Source: Strigamia acuminata (taxonomy: Eukaryota; Arthropoda; Chilopoda; Geophilomorpha; Linotaeniidae). Taken from it: a stretch of DNA of 64,000 nucleotides. The DNA is taken from assembly GCA_949358305.1 (NCBI GenBank), contig OX442320.1, positions 4,046,259-4,110,258 on the forward strand. Direction: 5' to 3'. A program made the position numbers and the translations under genes. The notes beneath the pieces are model-generated. The model was not told the origin of the DNA. It ran no database searches and worked only from the letters and a program-made list of their open reading frames with translations. Below, piece after piece: positions 52,304 to 61,830 of the stretch; the first letter of the stretch is position 1, and the number at the start of each line of letters is the position of its first letter.

Positions 52304-54014
52304 TGTGACGATGACCTTTCGATGACGCTATCCGCTCAAAATGTGTATTTTGGCATAACAAGCTAGTCTATCTATTCAGTAGTTGAGAGATAAGATTGAC
52401 AAAACCTAAAGTGTGAACCGGGTAAAATAATGACACATGCGGTTATCAAGACATAACATATTTATTGATATCTAAATATAATCACCGTAAAGTGATTATA
52501 TTAATCAATTTGCATGAAATACAATTATACATTGACTATGCCGACAATTGGCCGTATAAATTGGTCGATTAACTATACATACAGTCGCCTAAACGGCGCT
52601 ATGATAATATCACGTCGGCTTCATCGGGTCGGTAAGATGTCGTCTGAATCGGTCGATTACTTGGTCCTAATTGTACATCGGGGTCTGGTTCAAATCTGTA
52701 ATGAAAAGGTTAGTATCCGAGGACTTCCGGTTGACTGTATCTGCATCGCCACAAACTTGGGGCGGTTATTGGTTTAAATGGCTTGTGAGAGCCATTTACC
52801 AATTGACCTCTTATAAATGTTTTAAGACATTTATAATTGGTGTGATACGTCAAATTGGTTCTTCATACGAGAGTAAACTGTTGCGAGTTTACAATCATAA
52901 CTTCTGGTTCCGTGCAATAGATGCATTTATTAGAGTATTACTTTTCAGTAAATACTCGTAATAATTCTGCTTACATAAAGTTGGCAATTTAGCTACACAT
53001 TTACTGGCAAGTAAATGCTAATGTAACTAGTCTTCAGTTTTGTACAGTTCTGGAAGAAGTATCCATGTTTATGCACAATGCTGAGTTGTGACATAAACCA
53101 GTTGGGGATTTAATCTAACTAAACTTTTCCGAGTTTAGTTATTTCAACCCTAATGTTACATTTTCGACACGCTGTTCGGCAGCCGTGGTTTACTGTAACT
53201 GGCAGGCCTTGTGGAACACTTGTTGAATTATATCCGGCCCGACGGGATTCTTACTACTCATCGCCGCGACCTGATCTCCTCACGGCCACACAGCCGTCAT
53301 CGGGCACCCGGACATGGAGGCATCATATCACCCATCTCCACGTCAAGTGTACGCCGTATGTATGTTCTCATAGGCCCGCAGTACAAGGGGCATTGGCTGC
53401 GCAATCAACAGGCAAGCTTGTGTTTGCGCAATCAACATAACACCGAAGTAGTAGAATGGGCTCAAGAAAACATATAGTCAAAATATCTGGTCAAGAGCGA
53501 GCTACTTCCTGTTGCGAGGAAGTATATACTCGGGGAAAACAATAGCTTGGCCATTACTCCAATGAGAGCAATGGTCCTGCAAATCCCCCCAATCACTGGT
53601 CCAAGTGATGGGATACTCAGGACACATTTTCAGTCCAGGTGGTCATCAGGGCAGACCATAGCTCTCTGCTAGGTCGGGACAGGAACTGGATAGCGAGGAA
53701 CACTTTTGGATTAAGTCTTTCAACTTGATCCGCGGGGGTCCACGCTTGGAGCAGGTGCGAGGGGGAGATTTAATCCCCTAGGCCTAGTTTTGGAGTAACT
53801 TTGCAGAGTTACCACAAAACAACCTAATATCCATATTTATTGCCATAAACATAAGATAACGTTGATTCTCTGCCTTAAAATCACATAAAAGTTGTATTTT
53901 ATGTGGTTTTACGTCAAGTGACAAATTCTATTCGAATTTGCCGCTTTTGGTCGTCAGCGCCATCTATTGGCGTAATTTGTCGCTATATCGATGAGCGACT
54001 GCATGATCGTCATA
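52304..54014. repeat. Right 1711-bp terminal repeat, hairpin-rich
   Basis: Direct copy of 39767-41477. The hairpins are retained. In the 13-bp hairpin (about 53879-53910) the loop changed (gttccg to gttgta) and the one stem change makes a G-T pair. Ends next to acttgaattt, the start of block C. Confidence 0.85.
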
Positions 54015-55048
54015 ACTTGAATTTAATTACAGGATGTATGTTCATATGCAAAGTGATATATTACATATACAAGGTGTCCCAAATGAACGAAGCCGGTCAA
54101 ATAACGAAAAGACCATTTGAGTGAGATGAATGAAACAAATGTAGTACTAGTAAACTAAGTGAGGGCATTTCAAAAATGTGAAAAAATTTGACCTCTAACC
54201 TTTTCTTCAAGGTCATTCCAACTCTAACTTTTAAATTAAGACTCATAGAGCAAAATTCTCAATTAAAAAAAGAAAGAGCACCTTCTGTTTAGAATAAAAC
54301 TGCTCATCAAACTTACTCTAACACAATAACAGATAAAATTACGAAAAAAATAAATCATGAAAAAGTCTTGATCTTGGTTTTCTTTTTTGTATTTTTTGAC
54401 TTTTTTGTATTTAATTACTATGCAGTCATGAATTGTTATTAATTTAACTGGTATTTTAAATGATATTTAACAAATAAAAAAAAGAAAAAGTCAAAAAATA
54501 CAAAAAAAAACCAAGATCAAGACTTTTTCATGATTTTTTTCATGATTTTTTTTGGGTATTGGCAAGTGAATGACTTTAAAAATGGCCTTCAAGGTCAAAT
54601 TTGATGACATCATTGGATTGCTCTCAACCAACTTCCTATACGATTGCTTCATCAAAGTTGGCCTAGATGCAATTGCTGAGGAAATATTTGAGGAGAACAG
54701 ACTTTTGGTTCACCCTGTATATTATTATAGTATTTATTTCATTTCATTTTAAATCCATAGAATTAAAAAAAAAATTAATTTTTAATGAAAATTGTAATAA
54801 AAATCTTTAAAAAAAAAAGCGGATGCAAACCGGAAATCAGTAGTGAGACGGAGCGCTGTAATAAAACACGTTTCCGCCGCATCCCGAATGATCGTCCTGA
54901 CCAATCGGCCAAGTGCGAACTGCGAACGTATACATGACGTGTGTGGATTATCGAAATAAATAAAGTTCTTTTGGGTTCAATTAATATTTTTAATATTTCC
55001 AATTTTAATATTTTCAATTACAATTTTCACTTTCGAAAATCATGATCA
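54015..55048. repeat. Start of paralogous block C, with a mariner-like insert
   Basis: 54015-54076 and 54717-54980 match block A (14418-14757). The inserted 54077-54716 has CACCCTG-type ends and a right arm closely matching the fold-back element at 21765-22039, but its left arm is different. Interior poly-T/A inverted repeat. No protein. Confidence 0.7.
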
Positions 55049-55484
55049 TTAGAATAGATTCTCAGATTCATTACATAAATTAGCAGTGGAACAAGCATTA
55101 GGAGAGCAGCATTCTCCGACGGCTCCCTTTCCACAATATTTGTTTTCTTCTATACATACACCAATTACGATATCACTGAAAAAGAGTTATGAGAAAAATT
55201 AATAATTTAATTTCTACTTGAGATTGATAAAAAAAAAAGACAGAAATCGTGTTATTTTCATTGGCTGATTTAAAATTTAAATTTATATTAGACAATAAAC
55301 GCGGGGTCATAATTCTACCATTGATCAAGCGGTAAATAAAAATAGAGTGCAATAATGTCATATGTGATTTAATAGAACGCAAATCCAACACATTAAGCAC
55401 CTCAAAATATGAGTATTTTACTTACATTTGTGTAGCTAGCACAATCAGGAAGAAAAACATAAAGCGGAAAGCAGTTGCGTTCAT
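55049..55484 (-). CDS. Secreted ICK peptide E, two exons
   Basis: Exon 1 is 55484-55426 (signal peptide encoded identically to peptide B, donor AT|gtaagt); exon 2 is 55175-55049 (acceptor tttttcag, stop TAA). Intron about 250 bp, uninterrupted. Cysteines C-x6-C-x7-CC-x4-C-x5-C. The body is closest to peptides B and C. This is the intact reference for the family and supplies the empty site for the BEL insertion. Function (toxin, antimicrobial or other) cannot be told from sequence alone. Confidence 0.85.
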
Positions 55485-55971
55485 TTTCAGTGTTGAGTTC
55501 TTTATTGTGTGAAATATAAATTTCATCTGAATTTAGATTTGCAAACGTCGGCAATATATGTAGTCTGTATACAACAATACCGGCTTAATTATTTATAATT
55601 GCAATTTTTAATTGCATCTTAAAATTATAAATAACTTAAAATTAGTCACCATATGCAATCAGAGTGAGATCAAATTGTATAAATGGATATTTTAGAATTG
55701 TATAAATAATTATTTTAAAATTTTATAAATGGATATTTTAAATTTTTATAAATTAACATTTTAAAATTTTATAATTGAATATTTTAAAATTTTATAAATT
55801 AACATTTTAAAATTTTATAATTGAATATTTTAAAAATTTTATATGCATTTTAAAATTATTAATAACTTAAAATTAGTCATCTTATACCGAAAGTAATTAA
55901 TTACTCAAACAAAAACAAATACGGAGTATATATTTATTTTATATTTTATATATTATATATATTATTTTATA
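55485..55971. repeat. Block C peptide upstream region and short A/T satellite
   Basis: Matches 21200-22440 and 26327-26520: peptide promoter region, then a few 23-bp units (55670-55860) and tatatttattttatatttt. No gene. Confidence 0.75.
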
Positions 55972-56176
55972 GGGTCGGGGCTTTGCCAGCGTCGAAATTC
56001 GCCAGCTTCTCGTGTTTTAGCGTTAGTTTATTATTATTTTCATTATTATTTTCAATAATGTTTTGCCAGCTTCTGATGTTGCCAGCGTCTATTGTTGCCA
56101 ACGTCAATAGGTTTTAGCGTATATTAAATTAAATAATAAAAAAAATAATAAGTAAAAAAAAATGTGAATTAAAAAT

Positions 56177-56404
56177 ATGCGCCGAACAAACGCTCAAAAA
56201 CTGACCACTAAAATTGAACAACTGCACCCGATGGAGGATTTTCACCGATATGTTGATCGTCCCGACGGTGGTGGGGATGTATCTGACGAGGAATTTGGTT
56301 CTGTGACCATCTTGCGGGATTATTTTTATCAGTATGGATGTTTTGGGCACCCTGGTGGTTGTATTCGAATCAGTGTTTTAATTTTTGGAAAAATTTTTGT
56401 TTAG
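56177..56404 (+). CDS. Short frame at left of LINE, possibly broken gene start
   Basis: 75 codons. The first 55 look coding (acidic and polar, MRRTNAQKLTTKIEQLHPME and on, GGGDVSDEEFGS), then the sequence becomes low-complexity near the probable LINE edge. It may be the N-terminus of a transposon gene interrupted by the LINE, or LINE ORF1 remnant. No domain recognised. Confidence 0.35.
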   Translation: MRRTNAQKLTTKIEQLHPMEDFHRYVDRPDGGGDVSDEEFGSVTILRDYFYQYGCFGHPGGCIRISVLIFGKIFV

Positions 56405-56757
56405 TTTGTGATTGTGATTATTATTGTTATCGTCGATTGATTTTATTTATGTTGATTATTTTACTTATCTTGATTGGATTGATTATTTCATTTATTTATT
56501 TTGTATTGATTATTTCATCTGTTTGGTTATATTTTGCGGGTTCTTTATATTACGTTGATTATTTCGTTTATTTATATTATGTTGAGTTTGTTTATTTCTA
56601 TTATGCTGATTATTTGGTTTACTTATATTTTTCTAATTGTTTTGTTTATTTATATTATGTGGATTATTTTGTTATTCTATTTTGGGGTATTTTAGGATTT
56701 TGGGGGATTTTGTATGACGCAATGGAGGGTTGCGTGGTCACAGGGTGTAACTTATGA
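56338..56757 (+). CDS. Aromatic-rich frame overlapping the LINE start by ATGA
   Basis: 139 codons rich in Tyr, Phe, Leu and Ile from a simple tttattt/gattattt repeat. It ends TGA sharing ATGA with the next start codon (56754). The overlap resembles stop-restart coupling, but the composition argues against a normal ORF1 protein. Confidence 0.25.
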   Translation: MFWAPWWLYSNQCFNFWKNFCLVCDCDYYCYRRLILFMLIILLILIGLIISFIYFVLIISSVWLYFAGSLYYVDYFVYLYYVEFVYFYYADYLVYLYFSNCFVYLYYVDYFVILFWGILGFWGILYDAMEGCVVTGCNL

Positions 56758-59591
56758 TTGTGAGTTGCTTTTACCAGAATGTGCGTGGTTTAAGAACTAA
56801 GTGTCTCGAATTTGTTATGGGTCTTACTGAGGTTGGCGCTGACGTTTACTGTTTATCTGAAACTTGGTTTAATGACGAGATTTATGAGGGCGATTATTTC
56901 ACTAGTCAATTTAAGGTTTTCCGTAATGATCGCGACATTAATTCCGGCCTCACCCGTGGTGGTGGGTTGTTATGTGCTGTTAATTCCACGATTAACTCCT
57001 ATCGTCGTTTTGATTTGGAGTATGGTGATCTTAGCTTATGGGTCGAGTTGGGTTGTGGATCTAGACGGATTTTGGTTGGGTGTTGTTACATTCCTCCTCG
57101 TACTCCGACTCTGGTTCTGCAGGCCTGCTTGGACCGGTGTCGTGAGTCCGTGGCGTCCTTTTCTGGGGATGTTATTCTGCTTGGAGATTTTAATCTTCCG
57201 GGGATTTCTTGGATTCCATTTGATCTTGGGCGTGCCTTGTCGGTGGTTCGAGCCTCGGCCCTTTCCTTAAATGAATTTTCTTGTTTTGTGGGGGTCTCTC
57301 AATTTAACCGAGTTTTGAATTGTCATGGCGATTTGTTGGATTTGATTTTTTCGAACTGCTCCGACCTGTGTGTTTCTCTTGCTGATGCTTGCTTGGTTTC
57401 TCCCGACAATTATCATCCGCCTTTGGCGTTTCGCCTGTCTATTGTTGGTGTCCCTGCTGCGAGAGGTGACTATCTTTGCTTTAGAGCTGGGGATTATCAT
57501 TCTCTATATACTTTTTTGGCGGGCTATGATTGGTCTTGTGTTCTCAGCTGCTCTGATGTTAATGTTGGGGTTGGGATGTTGTCTGACGTTCTTGTGGAGG
57601 CGGTTCGTCGTTATATTCCGCGTAGGGTTCGAATGGATTCTAAGTTTCCCCCGTGGTTCTCCTTTGACTTAAGGGTTTTATTGAGGGACAAGCGTGTTTT
57701 TCATCGGAAATTCAAGCGTTATGGTCGTGGATGTGACTATCTTAGATTTGCGGAGTGTCGCAGGGGTGCTAAGGTTCAGATGAGGAGGGATCGTGAGGCG
57801 TACTTTGGGGTGATTGCGGATTCTGTCCGCTATAATCCTAGGAACTTTTGGCGATTTGTAAAGCCCAGGTATCGTGTTGCCCATTCGGACATTGTCCTGG
57901 ACGATGGAGGGGTTTTGACCGCTGAGTCCGCGGATTTGGGAAGACTCTTTTGTCATCATTTTGGGTCGATTGTATCGGGCTATCACAATACTGCTGCGGT
58001 AAATGAGTATCTGGACTCTGAGATGGGGATTAAAAGCTCCAGTGATTCTTTTGTTGCCGATCGTCTGGACATTCCGGCTTTGTCTGGAATTGATGTTCGA
58101 GCGGCATCGGTGAAGCTCCGATCGCATGGTGCCTGTGGTTTGGACGGGTTTCCGCCGTTCATCCTTAAGGGATGTATTGAGGTGTTATTGGTTCCTCTGG
58201 TTTATTTGTTCAATCTGTCGCTTTCTTGCGGGGTTTTTCCGGTTGCTTGGAAGGATGCGTTGGTGGTCCCTGTTTTCAAGAGCGGTAAGCGCACCAGCGT
58301 ATCCAATTTTAGACCTATCTCTTTATTGAGTAGTTTGGCTAAGTTATTTGAACTATCTGTGCTTGCCAGGATGAGCTCGTGGGTAGATGGATTTACTACG
58401 GATGCCCAGTTTGGTTTTACATGTGGGAAGTCTGTGGAGCTGAATCTCCTGAATTTTTATAATGAGGTATTCGACTCTTTTCATACCAGGGGCCAATTTG
58501 ATGTCATCTACTTGGATTTCGCGAAGGCTTTTGATCGAATTTGCCACGATCTACTGTTGATCAAGCTGGAGTTTTACGGTTTGTCCCCGCGTTTTATTAA
58601 GTGGTTTGCTAGTTATTTAGGTCGGAGGAATAACTTTCTTAGGTGTAATGGGGTTACTACGTCAAGTTGTTACGTGACTAATTCTGGTGTCCCACAGGGT
58701 TCTATTCTGGGTCCTGTGTTGTTCAAGCTGTTTATCAACGATTTATCCTACTTTCTTCGTGGTCTGTCCCACTCGTTCTTTGCGGATGATACCAAGTTGG
58801 GCCGCAGCATTGATACTGTTGGGGATTGCGAGGATCTGCAGCGTTATTTGAATAGAGTACAATGTTGGACTGATGCAAACTGCATGAGCCTAAATGTCAA
58901 CAAGTCAGTAGTGCTTTCTTTCTCCCGTCGTGCTGTGAAGCTTTTGCATCCCTACACGTTGGGTGGTGTTTTGATTCCACGACGTTCGGTGATAAGGGAT
59001 CTGGGTGTGACTTTCGATGATTGTTTTATCTTTAGAAATCATGTTAATCGATTGGTCGGTGAGTGTACGAGGGTTTTGGGCATTCTCTTCCGTCTCTCTT
59101 TTGTTTTTACGTCTCCGGGTCCGCTTCGCTTGTTGTTTATTTCTTTGGTTCGTTCTCGTATTTTGTTTTCGTCTTTGGTTTGGAGGGGCTGTGCTGTCTA
59201 TCTGCTTAACCGTCTCGAGGGGCTGCAACGTAATTTTGCTTGGATGATTTATAGGAGATATTTTTATCACCTATTTAATTATTCTTATTCGGAGGTGCTC
59301 GTGGCTTTGGGTTTGCGTTCTGTTGGTTCCCATATGATTCTTCTTGACTGCATTTTCGTTTTTCGTTTGATCAGTGGCAAGGTCGTGGCTCCCTGTCTGT
59401 TATCTTGCTTGCACTTTAATGTTCCTTGGGTGGGGAGGGAGTTGCGCACCCCACGTGTTACTTTCTCTGTTTCTAACTCTTACTCCCCTGTTGGGCGTTT
59501 ATTACGGAGCGTTAATGTCTTTTTGGGTGATATTGACATTTTTAATTGTACTCTCTCTGGTATTGAGCATGCTTTTGTTGTTGGGTCTTGA
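56754..59591 (+). CDS. Non-LTR retrotransposon endonuclease-reverse transcriptase
   Basis: 945 codons. APE-type endonuclease: YQNVRGLRTKCLEF, CLSETWFND, GGGLLCAV, LLGDFNLPG (residues about 8-150), DLIFSNC. RT: FRPISLLSSLAKLFEL, DFAKAFDRICHDLLL, NSGVPQGSILGPVLFKLFIND and FADDTKLG (near 690), then the thumb region with LGVTFDD. Layout and motifs place it in the Jockey/CR1 group. It nicks target DNA and primes cDNA there. Intact, so possibly active. No Cys-rich C-terminus or RNase H is seen. Confidence 0.93.
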   Translation: MIVSCFYQNVRGLRTKCLEFVMGLTEVGADVYCLSETWFNDEIYEGDYFTSQFKVFRNDRDINSGLTRGGGLLCAVNSTINSYRRFDLEYGDLSLWVELGCGSRRILVGCCYIPPRTPTLVLQACLDRCRESVASFSGDVILLGDFNLPGISWIPFDLGRALSVVRASALSLNEFSCFVGVSQFNRVLNCHGDLLDLIFSNCSDLCVSLADACLVSPDNYHPPLAFRLSIVGVPAARGDYLCFRAGDYHSLYTFLAGYDWSCVLSCSDVNVGVGMLSDVLVEAVRRYIPRRVRMDSKFPPWFSFDLRVLLRDKRVFHRKFKRYGRGCDYLRFAECRRGAKVQMRRDREAYFGVIADSVRYNPRNFWRFVKPRYRVAHSDIVLDDGGVLTAESADLGRLFCHHFGSIVSGYHNTAAVNEYLDSEMGIKSSSDSFVADRLDIPALSGIDVRAASVKLRSHGACGLDGFPPFILKGCIEVLLVPLVYLFNLSLSCGVFPVAWKDALVVPVFKSGKRTSVSNFRPISLLSSLAKLFELSVLARMSSWVDGFTTDAQFGFTCGKSVELNLLNFYNEVFDSFHTRGQFDVIYLDFAKAFDRICHDLLLIKLEFYGLSPRFIKWFASYLGRRNNFLRCNGVTTSSCYVTNSGVPQGSILGPVLFKLFINDLSYFLRGLSHSFFADDTKLGRSIDTVGDCEDLQRYLNRVQCWTDANCMSLNVNKSVVLSFSRRAVKLLHPYTLGGVLIPRRSVIRDLGVTFDDCFIFRNHVNRLVGECTRVLGILFRLSFVFTSPGPLRLLFISLVRSRILFSSLVWRGCAVYLLNRLEGLQRNFAWMIYRRYFYHLFNYSYSEVLVALGLRSVGSHMILLDCIFVFRLISGKVVAPCLLSCLHFNVPWVGRELRTPRVTFSVSNSYSPVGRLLRSVNVFLGDIDIFNCTLSGIEHAFVVGS

Positions 59592-59803
59592 TGCTAATTT
59601 AATGTAATTTTAATTTTGATTTTTTGTTTTTGCTGTTGTGTTTCTTTTGATGTTCTATTTTGAATTATGATTTTTTTTTGATCTCTTTTTGTTTTTGTAA
59701 TTGACGATGGTTGTTTAGGTGGTTTGATGGGTGTCCCCCCCCTGTAGGCTTCGGCTGTTGGGGGGCACCCTTCTTTTGGAAAATAAACAATAATAATAAT
59801 AAT
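59592..59803 (+). repeat. LINE 3' UTR with stem-loop and (AAT)n tail
   Basis: T-rich stretch, then a GC stem-loop (GGGTGTCCCCCC at 59729 against GGGGGGCACCC at 59760-59770, loop with gtaggcttcggctg). AATAAACAATAATAATAATAA follows, the microsatellite tail that ends CR1/Jockey-type LINEs. Confidence 0.85.
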
Positions 59804-60325
59804 TAGATGGAAATTGTCGACTTTGTCGCATTGGATGCTGACGAAGCTTTGGTCGAGTGGCGTGGCTTCGTTGGAGACGTCTCGGACGTGGATCGTGAAG
59901 GTTGAGAATTGGTTGATGACTGATTTGCTGATTTCTTGCTTGATTACGAGGCAGAGTGGGGGATACGGGAATGAGAGTGTGGCGCCGTCCGCGTGGTTGA
60001 TGAACGGCAACAAAAGGCGGCGTTGGTTGGTGGTCGGCTGGCTCGGCTGGCGGGGTACGTAACGTGCACGCGACGCGTACGTTAACGTTACGCTGGCGGT
60101 CAATACGCTGGCACAGAGTGACGCTGGCAAAAAAACGCTGGCACCATAAACGCTGGCGGTACAAACGCTGGCAATAACAAGGCTGGCACAAAACGAAATA
60201 TAAAGTTATTTATTTATTTAAAAAGGACGCTCAAAAGCCTATAAGCTGGCAAAAGAAAAAAAAATTACAACAGAGGCTTAAAATATGCACGCTGGCAGCC
60301 TTAGTCGCTGGCAACGCACCGCACC
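59804..60325. other. Right flank of the DNA transposon
   Basis: 59804-60060 has open frames on both strands (minus YVPRQPSQPTTNQRRLLLPF...) but no recognised domain. From 60068 to 60315 CGCTGGC occurs about nine times, the mirror of GCCAGCG at the left end. Confidence 0.6.
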
Positions 60326-60930
60326 ATTTTATATACTGCCTCCTTTATACAATTAAATATTATTTTTTATATATAATATACAAAATATACAAAATATATA
60401 CCCTGTATATAATAAAGCAATTAAGTTTGTAATAAAATTCATCTTTTCATTTATTTTATTTCTTCATTAATTATTCAAGCAAAACAAAAGCAACAAAAAC
60501 CAAAAGCTTATCAAATTTTTCAACATATGTAATGTTTTTCTAACATTTCCCTTTTTAATATTCCACCCCTCTTTGGCAAGGCCATTTTAACACCTTCATA
60601 GATCCTGTGCACTTCAATGTCTAGAACCCTTTGTCTGAAATCTTTATGTATATTCATTCTAATATTATCATTTGTAATTTTACCATTTGTTTCAGCCCCT
60701 CACAGAATAAGTTGAAAAGTGTGTTTTCTGTTACCATAGCTTGTTATATGGGATCTGGCAGTGACTTTCCCAAAACGCCATCTACTGGCAACATTTTCAA
60801 ACTTTCTATATTTTTGACATTGTTTCACAGTAATTTGCTCGCAAATTACTCGAGTGCAACAACCCCAAGATACCAACCAACTTCAGTTATAAATTCCTAA
60901 GAATTTATAAGCGGTCAATTGTTCGGGGGC
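60326..60930. repeat. End of paralogous block C
   Basis: 60326-60530 continues the sequence broken at 55971 and matches 37697-37860. 60650-60860 matches 22640-22800, including a CTCF-like cgccatctactggca at 60776-60790. A perfect 10-bp hairpin with CTAA loop lies at 60887-60910. No gene. Confidence 0.7.
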
Positions 60931-61218
60931 GCTATAGCTAGCGCTACAATTTAAACCGCAACCCTGCCCTCGCGCGACAAGCCCTCGCGCGACACCATGT
61001 TCACGCGACAAAGCTAATGCGCGACAGAGTCTGTGCGCAACATAGCACGTGCGCAACCAATCTCTCACGCGACTGGGCAGATCCGCGAAAAGTCGTTAAG
61101 GCGACAAATTATATTTATATTATATTTAATTACATTTTACATTACATTTTTTTATGACCTTATTAAACTTTGTGTTTTATTAATTTTCGAAGTTGTGTAT
61201 TTAATTAAGTTTTGTATT

Positions 61219-61345
61219 TTATTAAGTTTGATTGCATTTTCACATAAAACGATTGCGTTTTCACACAAAACGATTGCATTTTCACACAAAACGATTGCAT
61301 TTTCACACAAAACAATTGCATTTTCACACAAAACGATTGCATTTA
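61219..61345 (+). repeat. 21-bp tandem repeat
   Basis: About five and a half units of TTGCATTTTCACACAAAACG + A with single-base variants. It produces repetitive frames on both strands that are not genes. Confidence 0.9.
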
Positions 61346-61502
61346 TTGTGTAACTTTTCTGCACCTTACACTTATAATTTCTTCTTGAATGCAAGCAGAA
61401 ATATAAGCACAAGGTGCAGAAAGGGTAATGATGCATTTTGAGGTAACTAGGGTCACCTTAGCAATGCCATTTTGGCGATGGGTCATTTTTGCGACGGAAG
61501 CG

Positions 61503-61584
61503 ACTTAAACCTGACCTAAAATGACCTAACCTGGCCTAAAATAACCTAACCTGGCCTAAAATGACCTAACCTGGCCTAAAATGT
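61503..61584 (+). repeat. Tandem units of about 23-24 bp (CCTAACCTGGCCTAAAAT)
   Basis: Three to four units with the core CCTAACCTGGCCTAAAATGA. CCTAA resembles the arthropod telomere repeat but the spacing and GGCC interruptions do not. Confidence 0.85.
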
Positions 61585-61749
61585 CCGACGTTACGGTTTT
61601 TGGGGAAAACGAAAACGGAAGCAGAAATCAGAAAATTAACGACCAGTTATACTAATTTCAATTGCCCTCATATGGCCCATTATTTAAATTTTTTAATTGC
61701 ATTGTTAGCTGTCAGCGTTGTTATGCATGTGCTTTCTGTTTTCTTATTC

Positions 61750-61830
61750 AAGGGGGGCTCTGCCCCCCCTGAACCCCCCCTCTCCGCCCCCGCTCTTCCC
61801 CGACCCCCCTGCCCGCTAACATTGTGGAAC
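61750..61830 (+). repeat. G-then-C-rich hairpin segment
   Basis: GGGGGGCTCTGCCCCCC forms a stem, followed by a run of C-tracts (gaaccccccc, cgacccccctgccc). Strong strand asymmetry. No gene. Confidence 0.75.

Larger units (their letters stand above)
39767..54014. mobile_element. 14.2-kb composite with 1711-bp terminal direct repeats
   Basis: Direct repeats 39767-41477 and 52304-54014, equal in length and a few percent diverged, enclose about 10.8 kb. The repeats begin TGTGACGATGACC and end ATCGTCATA-like, i.e. short inverted ends TGTGACG/CGTCATA. ACT (or ACTTG, if the first two bases are flank) is shared at the outer edges. No pol or transposase of its own: the only enzyme genes belong to a nested copia. 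Best description: LARD-like (large retrotransposon derivative) or an undescribed element. A plain LTR reading is weakened by the lack of a TGG primer site after the left repeat. Confidence 0.6.
55972..60325. mobile_element. DNA transposon (8-bp duplication) carrying a LINE
   Basis: Flanked by ATTTTATA on both sides (55964-55971, 60326-60333); block B at about 37695 shows the single-copy site. Ends: GGGTCGGGGCTTTGCCAGCG and the inverse of GGTGCGGTGCGTTGCCAGCG, 16 of 20 matching. GCCAGCG or its complement recurs several times within about 130 bp of the left end and about 250 bp of the right end, always pointing the same way relative to the end: subterminal binding sites. Eight-base duplication fits hAT-like elements. 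No transposase domain recognised. Confidence 0.8.

Noticed and set aside
39767-54014. Hairpins as microRNA genes or CRISPR-like array
   Set aside because: Stems of 7-13 bp are too short for pre-miRNA, and the 128-bp units are contiguous repeats without unique spacers; an animal genome would not carry CRISPR.
61503-61584. Telomere-like CCTAACC repeats
   Set aside because: Units are 23-24 bp with GGCCTAAAAT interruptions, not the 5-base arthropod or 6-base animal telomere repeat.
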